In this document: positions 7,271 through 16,426 of the stretch, piece by piece
How positions within the stretch are numbered: position 1 is the stretch's first letter
Layout of the letters: the number at the start of each line of letters is the position of its first letter
From: Desulfonatronovibrio magnus
GTDB lineage: Bacteria > Desulfobacterota > Desulfovibrionia > Desulfovibrionales > Desulfonatronovibrionaceae
NCBI RefSeq assembly: GCF_000934755.1
Contig: NZ_JYNP01000050.1
Coordinates: 1-43,098, forward strand
Length of the DNA stretch: 43,098 nt
Reading direction: 5' to 3'
Made by a program: the position numbers and the translations under genes
The notes under the pieces: model-generated
What the model saw: the letters and a program-made list of their open reading frames with translations, nothing else
What the model was told of the DNA's origin: nothing
Databases searched by the model: none

Positions 7271-9685
7271 TCAACGAAGGGTTGGGCGTGGTTGGAATAG
7301 ATTCAACAAAAATGACACTGTAGTTCCTTTTCCGGGTTCACTTTCAATCTTCAGCCTGCTGCCATGCTTTTCAACAAGATCCCGGCACATTACAAGGCCA
7401 AGTCCGGTTCCTTTTTCACCTTCTGTGCCAAAAGTTTTTCTGACTTTGCCAAGAGAAAAAACCTGTTCCAGATGTTCTGGCGCTATTCCCACCCCATCAT
7501 CTTTGACAAATAAAGTACCCTGCTGATCATCATTAATAGAAAATGACACTGCAATGCTTCCGTGACGCTGAGTGAACTTAACAGCATTGGATGCAAGGTT
7601 GCGAATGACAGCCTTCATCATGGATTCATCAGCATAGATCTCAACAGATTCAGGCACATCTATGCTGATTTGAATATCCTTGCGTTCAGCCCAGTCTTTA
7701 ACTGTACTCAAACATGAAACCGCAAGATCAAGCAGATTCAGACGCTCTGGAGCGTACTCCATAAGCCCCTGGCTTAACTGCGACCATTCAAGAAGGTCAT
7801 CCAGCAGTGCATGAATATTGCTCAGGCTTTTATGCATTTCCTTTGCAGCGAACCGGATATCCTTTTCAGACAAATCGTCCACGCTGTCGGACAGCATTTC
7901 TGACAGGCTGATCACCCCTGCCAGAGGTGACCTGAGGTCGTGGGCCAGGATGGAATAGAACCTGTCTTTTTCCTGAGCAGCCTTTTCCAGCTCATGCTTA
8001 GCTTTGCTGATGTTTTCTTCAGCCAGCTTTCGCTCGGTAATATCTCTGGCCAGTTCCATCCTGACCATTCGCCCATCAGTCCATTTGATTGCCCGGTCAT
8101 GGCACTCATACCACTTGTCATTGAACGTGCTTCTGAATTCCCAGCGATATATTCCGGAAGGAGTGCCATCTGCATTGAGAAGCTTCGGGTTTGTGCAGAA
8201 AGAACATGGACCATCCTGTCCCTGCTGAATACTCTGCCAGCACTTTGTACCTTCAATATTTTCTCCCCACACCCTGCACCCATAACTGTTGACAAAAAGA
8301 ATTTCATAAGTCTGAAGATCTGCAATATAAATCATGGCATCCACACTATCCATGACAATAAGCAGCCGGTCATGGGCTTCGCGCAGTGCTGCTTCAATCT
8401 GTCTGCGCTCCATAAGTTCATATTCCATCTTATCCAGACTGACTTGCAGTTTCATGACCATGATGTTGAAAGAAGCTATCAGATTGCTAATCTCCACAAA
8501 ATACGAACTTTCCATAATCCTCTTATGCCCGGCTCCAGAGGCTATCTTTCCTGCTGCCAGATCCAGCATTCTTATAGGCCTTATTATCCCGTGGGTTACT
8601 AGGGCACCGGACATAAGGGCAAGCAGCAGACTCAAGACCATGACCACCTGTGAAAACCTGTTGCCCGCAGTCACGCTGGACATAAAATCCTCTTCAGGAA
8701 CCGCCACCACAATAAGCCAGTCAATGCCCCGCTTATCCTTCAGAGGCAAGACATGCAGAAAAATCTTTTTGCCTTCCAGGTAGAACTCTAAAATTTCTTT
8801 GTGCTCCACAGCCCTGATCTCGCCCTTTTCATCCAGCAGCTTGCCAACAGCACTCTGAATAATCGGATTGGATGACTCCAGCCCATGTATCCTCTGGTAT
8901 ACCTGTTCATCAGACTTTCGTTTAATCATGGGTTCATTTTCAGAAGAAGCAATTAGAAGACCGGAATGTTCCAGAATAAAAGCCTTCCCTGTTTTCCCCA
9001 CCCCAATTTTCTGGAGAAAAACAGAAATATTGGACAGAAAAACATCCACAGCAACAACCCCTGACAGCTCACCTCCTTGATCATATACTGGCTGACTGGC
9101 TGCCAGAGCCATATCCTGACCGGTAAAAAGGATGTACGCATCACTCCACACAGGTCCGCCTGCTGCAACGGCCTTCATAAACCATGGCCTTGTCCGGGCA
9201 TCAAAGCTGGAAATAATCTGAGGTCTTCCAAGGGGTTCGCCTTTGCTGTCCAGCAGATACTTGCGAAACTCACCAGCCTCAAAGCCCTCTGTCATAATCA
9301 TGTATCTCTCATCACCAGGGAATTCTCTGCCGCTGTTGATCAGACCGCCATGAATATTGCCGAAATATACGCTGGAAACTAAGGGAAACATACTGATCTG
9401 CTCAGCAAATCTTCCAGCGAGATAATTCATATCTTCCAAATCTACCCGGCCATCCTGCATGGCTCTGACATTGATGCTGTTAATTTCATGGGGCAGATGC
9501 AGAAAATTACGAATATGTTCTTCAATATGAGAAACAATTTCCAGGCGCAGATGCAGTGCCACCTCATTGACAGAGTTGCGGCTGCTGTAAAAAGAAATGA
9601 CAATGACCACACTCATTATCAGTGCGATAAAGAAAAAAGCAGCCAGCAAAGCGCTTTTGATGGAAAACCTGGCAGGAGTAATCAT
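7271..9685 (-). CDS. Membrane sensor histidine kinase: dCache-HAMP-PAS-HisKA-HATPase
   Basis: An 804-residue transmembrane kinase. TM1 is at about residues 12-33. A roughly 300-residue periplasmic double-Cache ligand-binding domain follows (motifs DARTRPWFMKAV and GVVAVDVFLSNIS), then TM2 near 343-363 and HAMP to about 415. A PAS domain at about 450-555 carries an unusual cysteine pair (GPCSFCTNPKL). The phospho-acceptor box AHDLRSPLAG has His near residue 583. The catalytic domain has N-box ASNAVKFT, G1 DDGVGIAP and G2 GTGLGLVMC. There is no receiver domain and no adjacent response regulator. Downstream on the same strand is the solute-binding protein. Before the insertion of the 155-bp element, its ATG lay only about 7 bases after the stop of the kinase gene at 9877-12135. 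Confidence 0.85.
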   Translation of the reverse strand: MITPARFSIKSALLAAFFFIALIMSVVIVISFYSSRNSVNEVALHLRLEIVSHIEEHIRNFLHLPHEINSINVRAMQDGRVDLEDMNYLAGRFAEQISMFPLVSSVYFGNIHGGLINSGREFPGDERYMIMTEGFEAGEFRKYLLDSKGEPLGRPQIISSFDARTRPWFMKAVAAGGPVWSDAYILFTGQDMALAASQPVYDQGGELSGVVAVDVFLSNISVFLQKIGVGKTGKAFILEHSGLLIASSENEPMIKRKSDEQVYQRIHGLESSNPIIQSAVGKLLDEKGEIRAVEHKEILEFYLEGKKIFLHVLPLKDKRGIDWLIVVAVPEEDFMSSVTAGNRFSQVVMVLSLLLALMSGALVTHGIIRPIRMLDLAAGKIASGAGHKRIMESSYFVEISNLIASFNIMVMKLQVSLDKMEYELMERRQIEAALREAHDRLLIVMDSVDAMIYIADLQTYEILFVNSYGCRVWGENIEGTKCWQSIQQGQDGPCSFCTNPKLLNADGTPSGIYRWEFRSTFNDKWYECHDRAIKWTDGRMVRMELARDITERKLAEENISKAKHELEKAAQEKDRFYSILAHDLRSPLAGVISLSEMLSDSVDDLSEKDIRFAAKEMHKSLSNIHALLDDLLEWSQLSQGLMEYAPERLNLLDLAVSCLSTVKDWAERKDIQISIDVPESVEIYADESMMKAVIRNLASNAVKFTQRHGSIAVSFSINDDQQGTLFVKDDGVGIAPEHLEQVFSLGKVRKTFGTEGEKGTGLGLVMCRDLVEKHGSRLKIESEPGKGTTVSFLLNLFQPRPTLR

Positions 9686-9717
9686 CTTTGGATTAATCTG
9701 TATGTTGAATATTTTGC

Positions 9718-9888
9718 GAAATAAGGTAACTTCTCAAAAACTCCGGCAATCGTAACCCAAGAAAAGACCTGGATTCCTGCTTTCGCCGGAATGACGAATG
9801 AGAACAGATCATAGCATTGTGATGTCATACCGGCAGAAGCCGGTATCCAGGAATACTGCCCGGAGTTTTTTAGAAGTTACGAAATAAG
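9718..9888. mobile_element. 155-bp palindromic element (MITE-like) with 8-bp target duplication
   Basis: The element spans 9726-9880. Its ends are inverted repeats of about 23 bases (GTAACTTCTCAAAAACTCC and the mirror ending GAAGTTAC). Inside lies a second inverted pair of about 28 bases of the CCTGGATTCC...GCCGGAATGAC type, so nearly the whole unit can fold on itself. It is flanked on both sides by GAAATAAG (9718-9725 and 9881-9888), a perfect 8-bp direct repeat expected from transposition. It encodes no protein, so it would need a transposase in trans. The end of the element supplies the TAA stop of the kinase gene on its right. Confidence 0.85.
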
Positions 9889-12135
9889 TTCCTTATCAGC
9901 CTGTTTGGCACTCAAAGGCAGGACAATCTCAAAAACGCTTCCCTGACCAGGAACGCTTTCTACAGAGATGCTGCCCTGCATCAGTTCCACCAGACGGCAA
10001 ACTATGGCCAGGCCCAGACCAGGGCCCTGACTCTTCCTCGTAAACGATGAATCAGCCTGGGCAAAAGGTTTGAACAATTCATCAACTGTTTCTTCATCCA
10101 TACCCATTCCTGTATCACTGACACAAAAATACATGTTCACCAGATTTTTGTCTTTAGACCGAACCATTCCCATCTCTAAGGTAATCCGGCCCTGATCAGA
10201 AAACTTAACAGCATTACTCACAATATTATAAAGTATCTGTCTGACTCTCGCCTCATCACCAATGAGCACATCAGGTACATCTGAACATGGAAGATAATCA
10301 AAAATAATATTTCTTTCCCGGCAGACTGCTGAAAACAGATCAACCATTTCATGCCCAAGACTGCATAAAACAAATTCTTCTTCGAGGATTTCAATTTTTC
10401 CCGACTCAAGAGCTGACATATCCAGAATATCCGACAACAATTTAGTAAGCCTGTCTCCTGATTTTATGCTTAAGTCCACATATTCCTTCTGGTTTTCAGC
10501 CAGCTCCGTCATTTCAAGGAGCTGCATCATACCCATTATGCCGTTGAGTGGAGTCCTGATTTCATGGCTCATATTGGCCATGAATTCATCCTTGGCCTCA
10601 CTGGCTGCCTGGGCTGCATCTCTGGCTTCAATGATATCCTGAACAGAGCGCATCCTGTAAACAGCCGTAGCAAAAAGATCAGCCAGAGCTTCCACCACCC
10701 TCATATCTGCGTCACTATATTCTCGCTCGGCATTGGCAAGGGCAATCTGGCCAAAAAGCTCTCCATTAAAAACTGCCGGTACTGCCAGAAACCTGTTCAC
10801 TGGAACATGTCCGTCAGGAAGGCCTCTTGAAGAGGGATGCTCTGCAGGCTTATTGGTGAAAAAAGGTTTATGAGTATTCAGCGCGTGACCGTGAAGCCCG
10901 TTATATCCATCAGAACCCTTGGGAAAGGAGATGCGCTCACTTTCAACCTGACACAGTTCTTTGCCCATCATAAAGGACAAAGTATGACCAACATTGTCAC
11001 CGCTTTCAGGGTCAATGGAAGATACAAAACCATAAGCACTGGATGTAAGTTTCAAGGCATGCTTGTGTACTTCCTGTGACAGACTGGCAATGGTTGCTTC
11101 CGGCAAAGTAATAGCTCTGGCAATCTCAGCAAGCCCCTGGTTGACATCAGATTCGCGCCTGATATGTTCCTGCGCTTCCTTGCGTGCCGAAATATCCCTC
11201 ACAAATACCAAAGCTCCGTCTAAGCCAGCGCCGGGCAGGGAAGCAGTCCTCATGGCCACACTTATGTCCCGCCCGTCCCTGGTCCGGAGGGTCAGCTCAG
11301 TGTCCTTAGAGCCTGTGGATTTCAGAGAAGCAAAACTTCGGCTGTCATTTTCGCGCGAAGCAGGAGACGGAATAAAATCATTAACACTCATACCCAGCAG
11401 TTGCTGTTTGGAATAGCCCGTCATGCGGCAGGCTGCCGGATTGGCGTCAACACACTGTCCGCTGTCATTGACTATGAAAACTCCGTATGGTGCTTTTTCA
11501 ATATAATTTTTGTATTTTTCCTCAGACTCCTGAAGCTGCTGACTGAATTTTTCCCTGGAAAGCCTCCTGACTATCAAAGTTCCAAGCAATGCTGTTCCGA
11601 GAGGATATATTAACAGCACTGGCAGGGCCACGCTGGAGATGACCACTCCGGAAATACCTCCTGGCAGAGTCAGCATCATGCCCAGCATGACTATATGTAT
11701 GACCAGACCAAAAAAAATCAGTTCTTTGAGAGAAATCAGATGCAGTGCATCTTTGCGCCTGCTCCTCCAGGCGAGACCGATAAGACCGGATGTCATGATG
11801 ACCATCACTCCTGTCCACATCCCGGCACCACTCTGAAAGATCCTGAATAAGGAGGCCATGACCATGGTAATGGCCGTGGGTATTGCCCCAAAAAAAAGAC
11901 CTGACACGCCAATAAGGATGGAACGGGTATCAAATACCACCCCGGGGATTAACGTCCAGGGAGTAAGCATTACCAGAATGCAGATCATGCTTAGAGTAAG
12001 GCCTGCTGCAGCCTGCTGGAAATAGGTTGAATCAGTTCGCCATTTTGTACCGAAAATATCGATAAGCAGTGCAGTTGCCAGAAGCAGAGCCGTATTCTGA
12101 GCCAGCGAAATCAAGGCTGGTAGTATGCTGTCCAT
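9877..12135 (-). CDS. LytS-like 5TMR membrane histidine kinase with PAS and GAF domains
   Basis: A 752-residue kinase. Residues 1-200 contain five to six hydrophobic helices of the 5TMR-LYT type (VFDTRSILIGVSGLFFG motif). A PAS domain follows (about 205-320, KAPYGVFIVNDSGQCVDANPA), then a GAF domain (about 330-495). The H-box is [12 protein letters not shown] with His near 525. The catalytic domain has N-box VSNAVKFS, G1 DTGMGMDE and G2 GPGLGLAIV, in which Pro replaces the usual Thr. No receiver domain is present. The stop codon TAA is contributed by the inserted palindromic element; the uninterrupted frame would have ended six codons later (QNIQHTD). The gene probably formed an operon with the downstream kinase. 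Confidence 0.85.
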   Translation of the reverse strand: MDSILPALISLAQNTALLLATALLIDIFGTKWRTDSTYFQQAAAGLTLSMICILVMLTPWTLIPGVVFDTRSILIGVSGLFFGAIPTAITMVMASLFRIFQSGAGMWTGVMVIMTSGLIGLAWRSRRKDALHLISLKELIFFGLVIHIVMLGMMLTLPGGISGVVISSVALPVLLIYPLGTALLGTLIVRRLSREKFSQQLQESEEKYKNYIEKAPYGVFIVNDSGQCVDANPAACRMTGYSKQQLLGMSVNDFIPSPASRENDSRSFASLKSTGSKDTELTLRTRDGRDISVAMRTASLPGAGLDGALVFVRDISARKEAQEHIRRESDVNQGLAEIARAITLPEATIASLSQEVHKHALKLTSSAYGFVSSIDPESGDNVGHTLSFMMGKELCQVESERISFPKGSDGYNGLHGHALNTHKPFFTNKPAEHPSSRGLPDGHVPVNRFLAVPAVFNGELFGQIALANAEREYSDADMRVVEALADLFATAVYRMRSVQDIIEARDAAQAASEAKDEFMANMSHEIRTPLNGIMGMMQLLEMTELAENQKEYVDLSIKSGDRLTKLLSDILDMSALESGKIEILEEEFVLCSLGHEMVDLFSAVCRERNIIFDYLPCSDVPDVLIGDEARVRQILYNIVSNAVKFSDQGRITLEMGMVRSKDKNLVNMYFCVSDTGMGMDEETVDELFKPFAQADSSFTRKSQGPGLGLAIVCRLVELMQGSISVESVPGQGSVFEIVLPLSAKQADKELIS

Positions 12136-12486
12136 CTATTTTATTCCTTAAGCCAGTCAGGTTCTGATTACTCACAGCAGCAGACATGAATTTCTCTGCG
12201 GCCAGCTTTCATTTTACATTCACGGAAACCCCTCCGTAGCGGCAAAAACCATACCCTGACAACAGCTGGTATTTTAGTACTCCTTTTATGTAAAATTAAC
12301 AACAATTAAGTGACATGCAAAACAAAAGTTTCAGTTCATCAATAAGCGCTTAAACTACAACATGCGGCTGGGACTCCAGGGCCAGCATATAATTTGGATG
12401 GCAGCTCCAGCTGATTATTATCTACCAGGACCGGAAAGAAACAGTGACAAATTATTCTTCATTTGAACATCTACCGGGACAAGAGA
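12136..12486. other. 350-bp spacer upstream of the LytS-like kinase
   Basis: No gene recognised. The stretch separates the nucleoside transporter from the kinase and must hold the kinase promoter if it is not read from nupC. A short hairpin-capable segment (ACGGAAACCCCTCCGT) is visible near 12221-12237. I could not match any riboswitch family. Confidence 0.35.
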
Positions 12487-13737
12487 TTAATACAGAATAC
12501 CCACCACAGACCCGGTCATCAGGGTGGCCAGTACGCCTGAAAGGATGGAGCGTGGCCCCAGAGCTGTGATTTCCCTGCTGCGTTCCGGGGCAATGCTGAT
12601 CAGTCCTCCAATGAGGATGCCGAGACTGCCTATGTTGGCAAATCCGCACATGGCATAGGTCATTATAAGGGTACTGCGCTGGGATAATGTCCCTTCCGGC
12701 AGCGCAGCCATTTCTAAGTATGCCAGGAGTTCGTTTAGAACCACTTTCACGCCCATCAGCCCTCCGGCGGTGTGGGCTTCGTTCCAGGGTATACCGGCCA
12801 GCCAGACCAGAGGCATCATCACGTATCCCATGATACCCTGTAAAGTCAGGGATTCCCCGCGAAAATCAGGCAACGTCCCTAAGCCTGCGTTAAACATACT
12901 GACCAGTGCTACAAGAACAATCAGCAAAGCTACAATGTGCAGGTACATATGCAGTCCGAATCCGGTTCCTTTGACCACTGCATCCATGGATGAAACTGTC
13001 TCCACCGGGGGCACTACTTCGCCCATGGTTTGAGGTTTTGTTTCAGGAATCATGATTCCTGAAATCAGGATTGCGGCTGGAGCACTGATGAGGGATGCAG
13101 CCATAATATGCCCAAGGGCCCCAGGCACAACAGCTCCCACAATCCCGGCATAAAGGACAAGCACGGTTCCGGCAATGGTGGCCATACCGCAGGTCATCAG
13201 GGCAAAAAGCTCACTGCGGGTTAATGATGCAACATATGGCCGGATAAAAAGCGGTGATTCAACCATACCGGCAAAAACATTGGCTGCAGTGCCAACTCCC
13301 AGGGCTCCCCCAATGTTCAGGGTCTTTCTAAGCATGGCAGAAAAGGCCCTGACCAGAACAGGGATGACTTTCCAGTGATAAAGAAGGGCTGTCAAAGCTC
13401 CGGTAACAATAATCACAGGCAGGGCCCGAAAGGCAAAGATATAGGAGGCTCCTCCATATGGCTCTTCAAAAGGCAGATCACCGCCGCCAAGATAACCAAA
13501 GACAAAGGTGGTTCCGGCCCGAGTACCGCTTTCCAGAGCCTCCACTGCCTTGTTTAAAATTAGAAAAAAGTCGGTGAACACTGGAATCTTCAGCAGGATC
13601 AGGGCCAAACCCAGTTGCAGACCAATCCCGGTTGCTATTAGACGAAAACTGACTGCCCGGCGATTTTCAGACAGGGCAAGGGCAATCAGGATAAAAGCCG
13701 GCAGGCCAAGGGCGCTTTGCAGAGTAAGCAGAGTCAC
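12487..13737 (-). CDS. Concentrative nucleoside transporter (NupC/CNT family)
   Basis: A 416-residue inner-membrane protein with about ten helices and the CNT core motif GTAANVFAGMVESPLFIRPY (about residues 150-170), followed by SELFALMTCGMATIAG. The CGFANIGSLGILIGG motif lies near the C-terminus. CNT members use H+ or Na+ gradients to import nucleosides. The start is a GTG at 13737 preceded by AGAGGTGAT, a good ribosome site. It lies downstream of an NCS2 nucleobase permease on the same strand, which suggests a shared theme of nucleoside and base salvage. The last 42 bases recur as a stray copy at 7168-7209. Confidence 0.9.
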   Translation of the reverse strand: MTLLTLQSALGLPAFILIALALSENRRAVSFRLIATGIGLQLGLALILLKIPVFTDFFLILNKAVEALESGTRAGTTFVFGYLGGGDLPFEEPYGGASYIFAFRALPVIIVTGALTALLYHWKVIPVLVRAFSAMLRKTLNIGGALGVGTAANVFAGMVESPLFIRPYVASLTRSELFALMTCGMATIAGTVLVLYAGIVGAVVPGALGHIMAASLISAPAAILISGIMIPETKPQTMGEVVPPVETVSSMDAVVKGTGFGLHMYLHIVALLIVLVALVSMFNAGLGTLPDFRGESLTLQGIMGYVMMPLVWLAGIPWNEAHTAGGLMGVKVVLNELLAYLEMAALPEGTLSQRSTLIMTYAMCGFANIGSLGILIGGLISIAPERSREITALGPRSILSGVLATLMTGSVVGILY

Positions 13738-14119
13738 AGTATCACCTCTGCATGCATTTTTGACTGCCTGTGTTCAAGAACAAAGTTTCTGAGAAAGTAA
13801 AAGTTTATGGTCTTCATGTCTGCTTGACTCCTGAGAATGCAAAGAGTGCTTTAGGCACTTATTGGAAATTTCAAACCAGCATGTTGTTTCATTTTCAAAG
13901 AAAGCCAGGAGCCTTTGCCAACGGAACATACTGAAAGGCACGGAAGGTTTTACAGTGTTGCGAAGCATCGCATATTCCGTTCTTCAGTGTGGAGGCGGCT
14001 TCCAGCCGCCTGGACTTTAATAGCCTGCAGGATGCAGGCTCCACTTTAAATGCAGTTACTCACAGGTTCGGTCCCGGGGCACCCGGGTGGGACGCTTACA
14101 ATTTCCTCCTGCTCAGCAG
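13738..14119. repeat. Gene-free repeat mosaic between the two permease genes
   Basis: Contains a copy of a roughly 50-bp repeat at 13850-13911 (also at 18058-18108 inverted, and at 42944-42983). A segment at 13976-14101 follows, made of two hairpins (GGCGGCTTCCAGCCGCC and AGCCTGCAGGATGCAGGCT) plus a 54-bp quasi-palindrome. The 13976-14101 segment recurs, inverted and collinear, at about 35450-35575. No gene is supported. Confidence 0.75.
14054..14102 (+). repeat. 54-bp quasi-palindromic repeat, copy 1 (right end degraded)
   Basis: The left arm AGTTACTCACAGGTTCGG is intact, and the centre has CCCGGGGCACCCGGG. The right arm has lost the terminal AGTAACT and ends GCTTACAA. Confidence 0.75.
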
Positions 14120-15865
14120 CTATGCTGCATCAAATTCGACAACAAAGGATATATATGTAAATCCAGAAATGTGTATATGCTGAATATCACTGGCTGTTTT
14201 GGATAAAATAAGCAGGCCAAGCTTAGACAACTCATGATTGTTTGCACTCATGACATTAAAAGGTCGCACTGCCTGATCCACATCTTCAACCTCTTCTCCA
14301 TATATGATCTCAACAAAGATACCTTCTTCTTTTTTTCTGATGTTGAACAGACATTTCTTTTGATTCTCATCAACAAAACTTGTCAGATAAATAAAACTTT
14401 CTTCGCATGACAGGCGAAGGCGGTTATAGGTGTTGTCATCAAGTTTCAGTCTGTTTTTAAGCATCTTTACTCTGCTCATCAACTCTTTCATTCGATCTTG
14501 TGTTGGCAGTATCTGAAAAGTAATTCCAGGCTTGGGAAAAAGGTAAAGAATGGTACTGAGAAAAATAGCTGTAAAACCACCCATAGCCACACCATTCTGC
14601 AAAATAGGAGCAAGGTTTACCGGCATAATATCCGGGAAAAAGTTCCTTGTCTCAGCCACAAGACCTGCGCAAAGAGATAGTCCCAGAACCATACCCATTT
14701 GAAAAGTAAGCCCTGAGCGCATGACCAGTTCCAGACCGGAATAAAAAAGCATGGCGCATATTACTACAAGCACGCCGCCTATAACAGCATGGGGAATATC
14801 TAAGAAAAAGCCTGATACCTTGGGCATAAAAGCAAGACAGATCAAAATAGCTGCCCCCATTATCCCAACCCTTGTGGCAGCAACCCTGGTCATTTTTATC
14901 AGGGGCAAATTATCACAAAAAGTGGCCACAGGAGTTCCACCTGCGATTCCTGAAAGGCCTTTGCATAAACCATCGCAGTACAACCCTCCCTGAATTCGGG
15001 AATAGTCAACCTTTCTGAATTTTTTAATGGATAGCTGCTGAAGAAGCATGATATTTCCTGTACCTTCCATGGCACTTACAAGAGCAGCCATGAAAAAAGC
15101 ACCCGCAAGAGGAAGGTATGTCCATTCAAAGTTCAGGGTCAGCCCGGGCCATTCACCTCGGGGAAAACCAAATAAGGGAGAACTGTGAAATTGTTCAAAA
15201 GTAAAAAGTCCCATAAACCATGCTGTCAGGCAACCAGCTCCAATGCCCAGGATGGGAGTCCATAACCTGATGGTGTTATTTCCGAACAACATTAATAAAA
15301 CAAGAACCGCCATGGTAATCAGGCCGGCCAGGTAGTTGCGATAAGTACCGAAATGCGGCATACTTGGACCTCCCCCCTGCCAGAGGTCTATGGCTATGGG
15401 CATCAGGCTTAAGGCAACGAGAATAATCAGCACTCCACCAACTGGGGGTGTTACAATATGGCGCAGAAAACGAAGAAAATAAGAATAAAAGATCACTACT
15501 GGGGCACAAAGAAGGGTCATGGTAGCCATAAGTTCCAGGCCTCCCATTTGAACAGCCATGAGTGTGCAGGCCAGAAAGGCTGAATAAGATCCCATGAACA
15601 ATACAAACCCGCAGCCGATTTTCCCAACTCTTAAAGCCTGAAACAATGTTCCCAGGGCTGCCACTATCAATGTAGCAAAAGTAACAAAGGCCACCTGATC
15701 AGAAGGGGTACTGGTGGCCTTGCCGATCATATTAGGCAGGAAGATTATCCCGTCAAAAATAAGTGAAACATGAGTAAGGCCAAGAATAAAAGACAGCCCC
15801 CATCCTGGCTTATCGTCCGCCGAATACATTGTACTGCGAGAAACCAATTTATCTTCTCCGTTCAT
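14120..15865 (-). CDS. NCS2 xanthine/uracil permease fused to degenerate RsbW-like domain
   Basis: A 581-residue protein. Residues about 20-435 form an NCS2 permease with some 12-14 helices. The family substrate and signature segments are visible as AMEGTGNIML and DNLPLIKMTRVAATRVG (compare the QNxGxxxxTR motif), pointing to nucleobase import, though which base cannot be told. Residues about 440-581 are a cytoplasmic tail resembling an anti-sigma-factor GHKL domain: RLRLSCEESFIYLTSF aligns with ELAAEEAFQNICTHAY of the ATPase at 1568-3109. The N-box Asn is replaced by Tyr and the following His by Phe, so nucleotide binding is doubtful. The gene precedes nupC on the same strand. The upstream region is repeat-laden. 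Confidence 0.8.
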   Translation of the reverse strand: MNGEDKLVSRSTMYSADDKPGWGLSFILGLTHVSLIFDGIIFLPNMIGKATSTPSDQVAFVTFATLIVAALGTLFQALRVGKIGCGFVLFMGSYSAFLACTLMAVQMGGLELMATMTLLCAPVVIFYSYFLRFLRHIVTPPVGGVLIILVALSLMPIAIDLWQGGGPSMPHFGTYRNYLAGLITMAVLVLLMLFGNNTIRLWTPILGIGAGCLTAWFMGLFTFEQFHSSPLFGFPRGEWPGLTLNFEWTYLPLAGAFFMAALVSAMEGTGNIMLLQQLSIKKFRKVDYSRIQGGLYCDGLCKGLSGIAGGTPVATFCDNLPLIKMTRVAATRVGIMGAAILICLAFMPKVSGFFLDIPHAVIGGVLVVICAMLFYSGLELVMRSGLTFQMGMVLGLSLCAGLVAETRNFFPDIMPVNLAPILQNGVAMGGFTAIFLSTILYLFPKPGITFQILPTQDRMKELMSRVKMLKNRLKLDDNTYNRLRLSCEESFIYLTSFVDENQKKCLFNIRKKEEGIFVEIIYGEEVEDVDQAVRPFNVMSANNHELSKLGLLILSKTASDIQHIHISGFTYISFVVEFDAA

Positions 15866-15887
15866 ATGTAAATTGACATAAAATTAT

Positions 15888-15940
15888 AGTTGCTTGTAAG
15901 CTCCTCACCTGGGGGACCGGGACCGAACTTGTGAGTAACT
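15888..15940 (-). repeat. 54-bp quasi-palindromic repeat, copy 2
   Basis: Starts AGTTGCTTGTAAGCTCC and ends GAACTTGTGAGTAACT, with a GGGGGACCGGGACC centre. It lies about 22 bases upstream of the NCS2 permease start, on the promoter side. Confidence 0.8.
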
Positions 15941-16372
15941 AAAAAATCAGCCTCAACACGTTTGAGATTGCCGCGCTCGAAGACTCGCTCGCAATGACAC
16001 ATGAGATGTCAGGAATGTAGTTGCTGAAAACATGTCACCTACGAAGGAGCCTAAGCGACCGAAGCAATCTGTATGGCAAAAGCTTAATGCCCTGATTTTA
16101 TTGTATATACGATTTTAGTTACTTAAAAGGTAGTTCCAGCTGGATGCATTGAAACCTCATGAAAAATTGCATCAAGTTCACCTGTGGGAATATATCTCGG
16201 CATGCTCTTTTCCGTGATGGTAAATTTACTCACAAATCACGATACTTGCAATGGTTTATGTGGCACGATTCATTTTAGCGTCACATAATATGTCACATCC
16301 AGGCTTGCAATCTCCCAAAATGAACAACAGGATGATGCTTAAAGGGAGCATAACGAGTTGATGAAAAAGTAA

Positions 16373-16426
16373 AATTACTCACAAGTTCGGACCTGGTCCG
16401 CCCGGGTGGAGAGATTACAAGCAACT
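16373..16426 (+). repeat. 54-bp quasi-palindromic repeat, copy 3
   Basis: Starts AATTACTCACAAGTTCGG, has centre GGTCCGCCCGGG, and ends ATTACAAGCAACT. It is followed by a 160-base spacer shared (inverted) with the block at 35580-35754. Confidence 0.8.

Noticed and set aside
8334-8783. Long frames on the strand opposite the kinases (for example 149 codons here, 220 codons at 7940-8602)
   Set aside because: These mirror the conserved kinase coding frame. They have no ribosome sites and no recognisable domains.
12221-12260. Riboswitch-like hairpin upstream of the LytS-like kinase (GGAAACCCCTCCGTAGCGGC)
   Set aside because: I tried to fit it to c-di-GMP and other known classes, but the conserved core is not there.
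14054-14102. tRNA T-arm, because of GGTTCGGTCCC
   Set aside because: The resemblance is local. The same sequence recurs as part of the 54-bp repeat family and no cloverleaf can be built.
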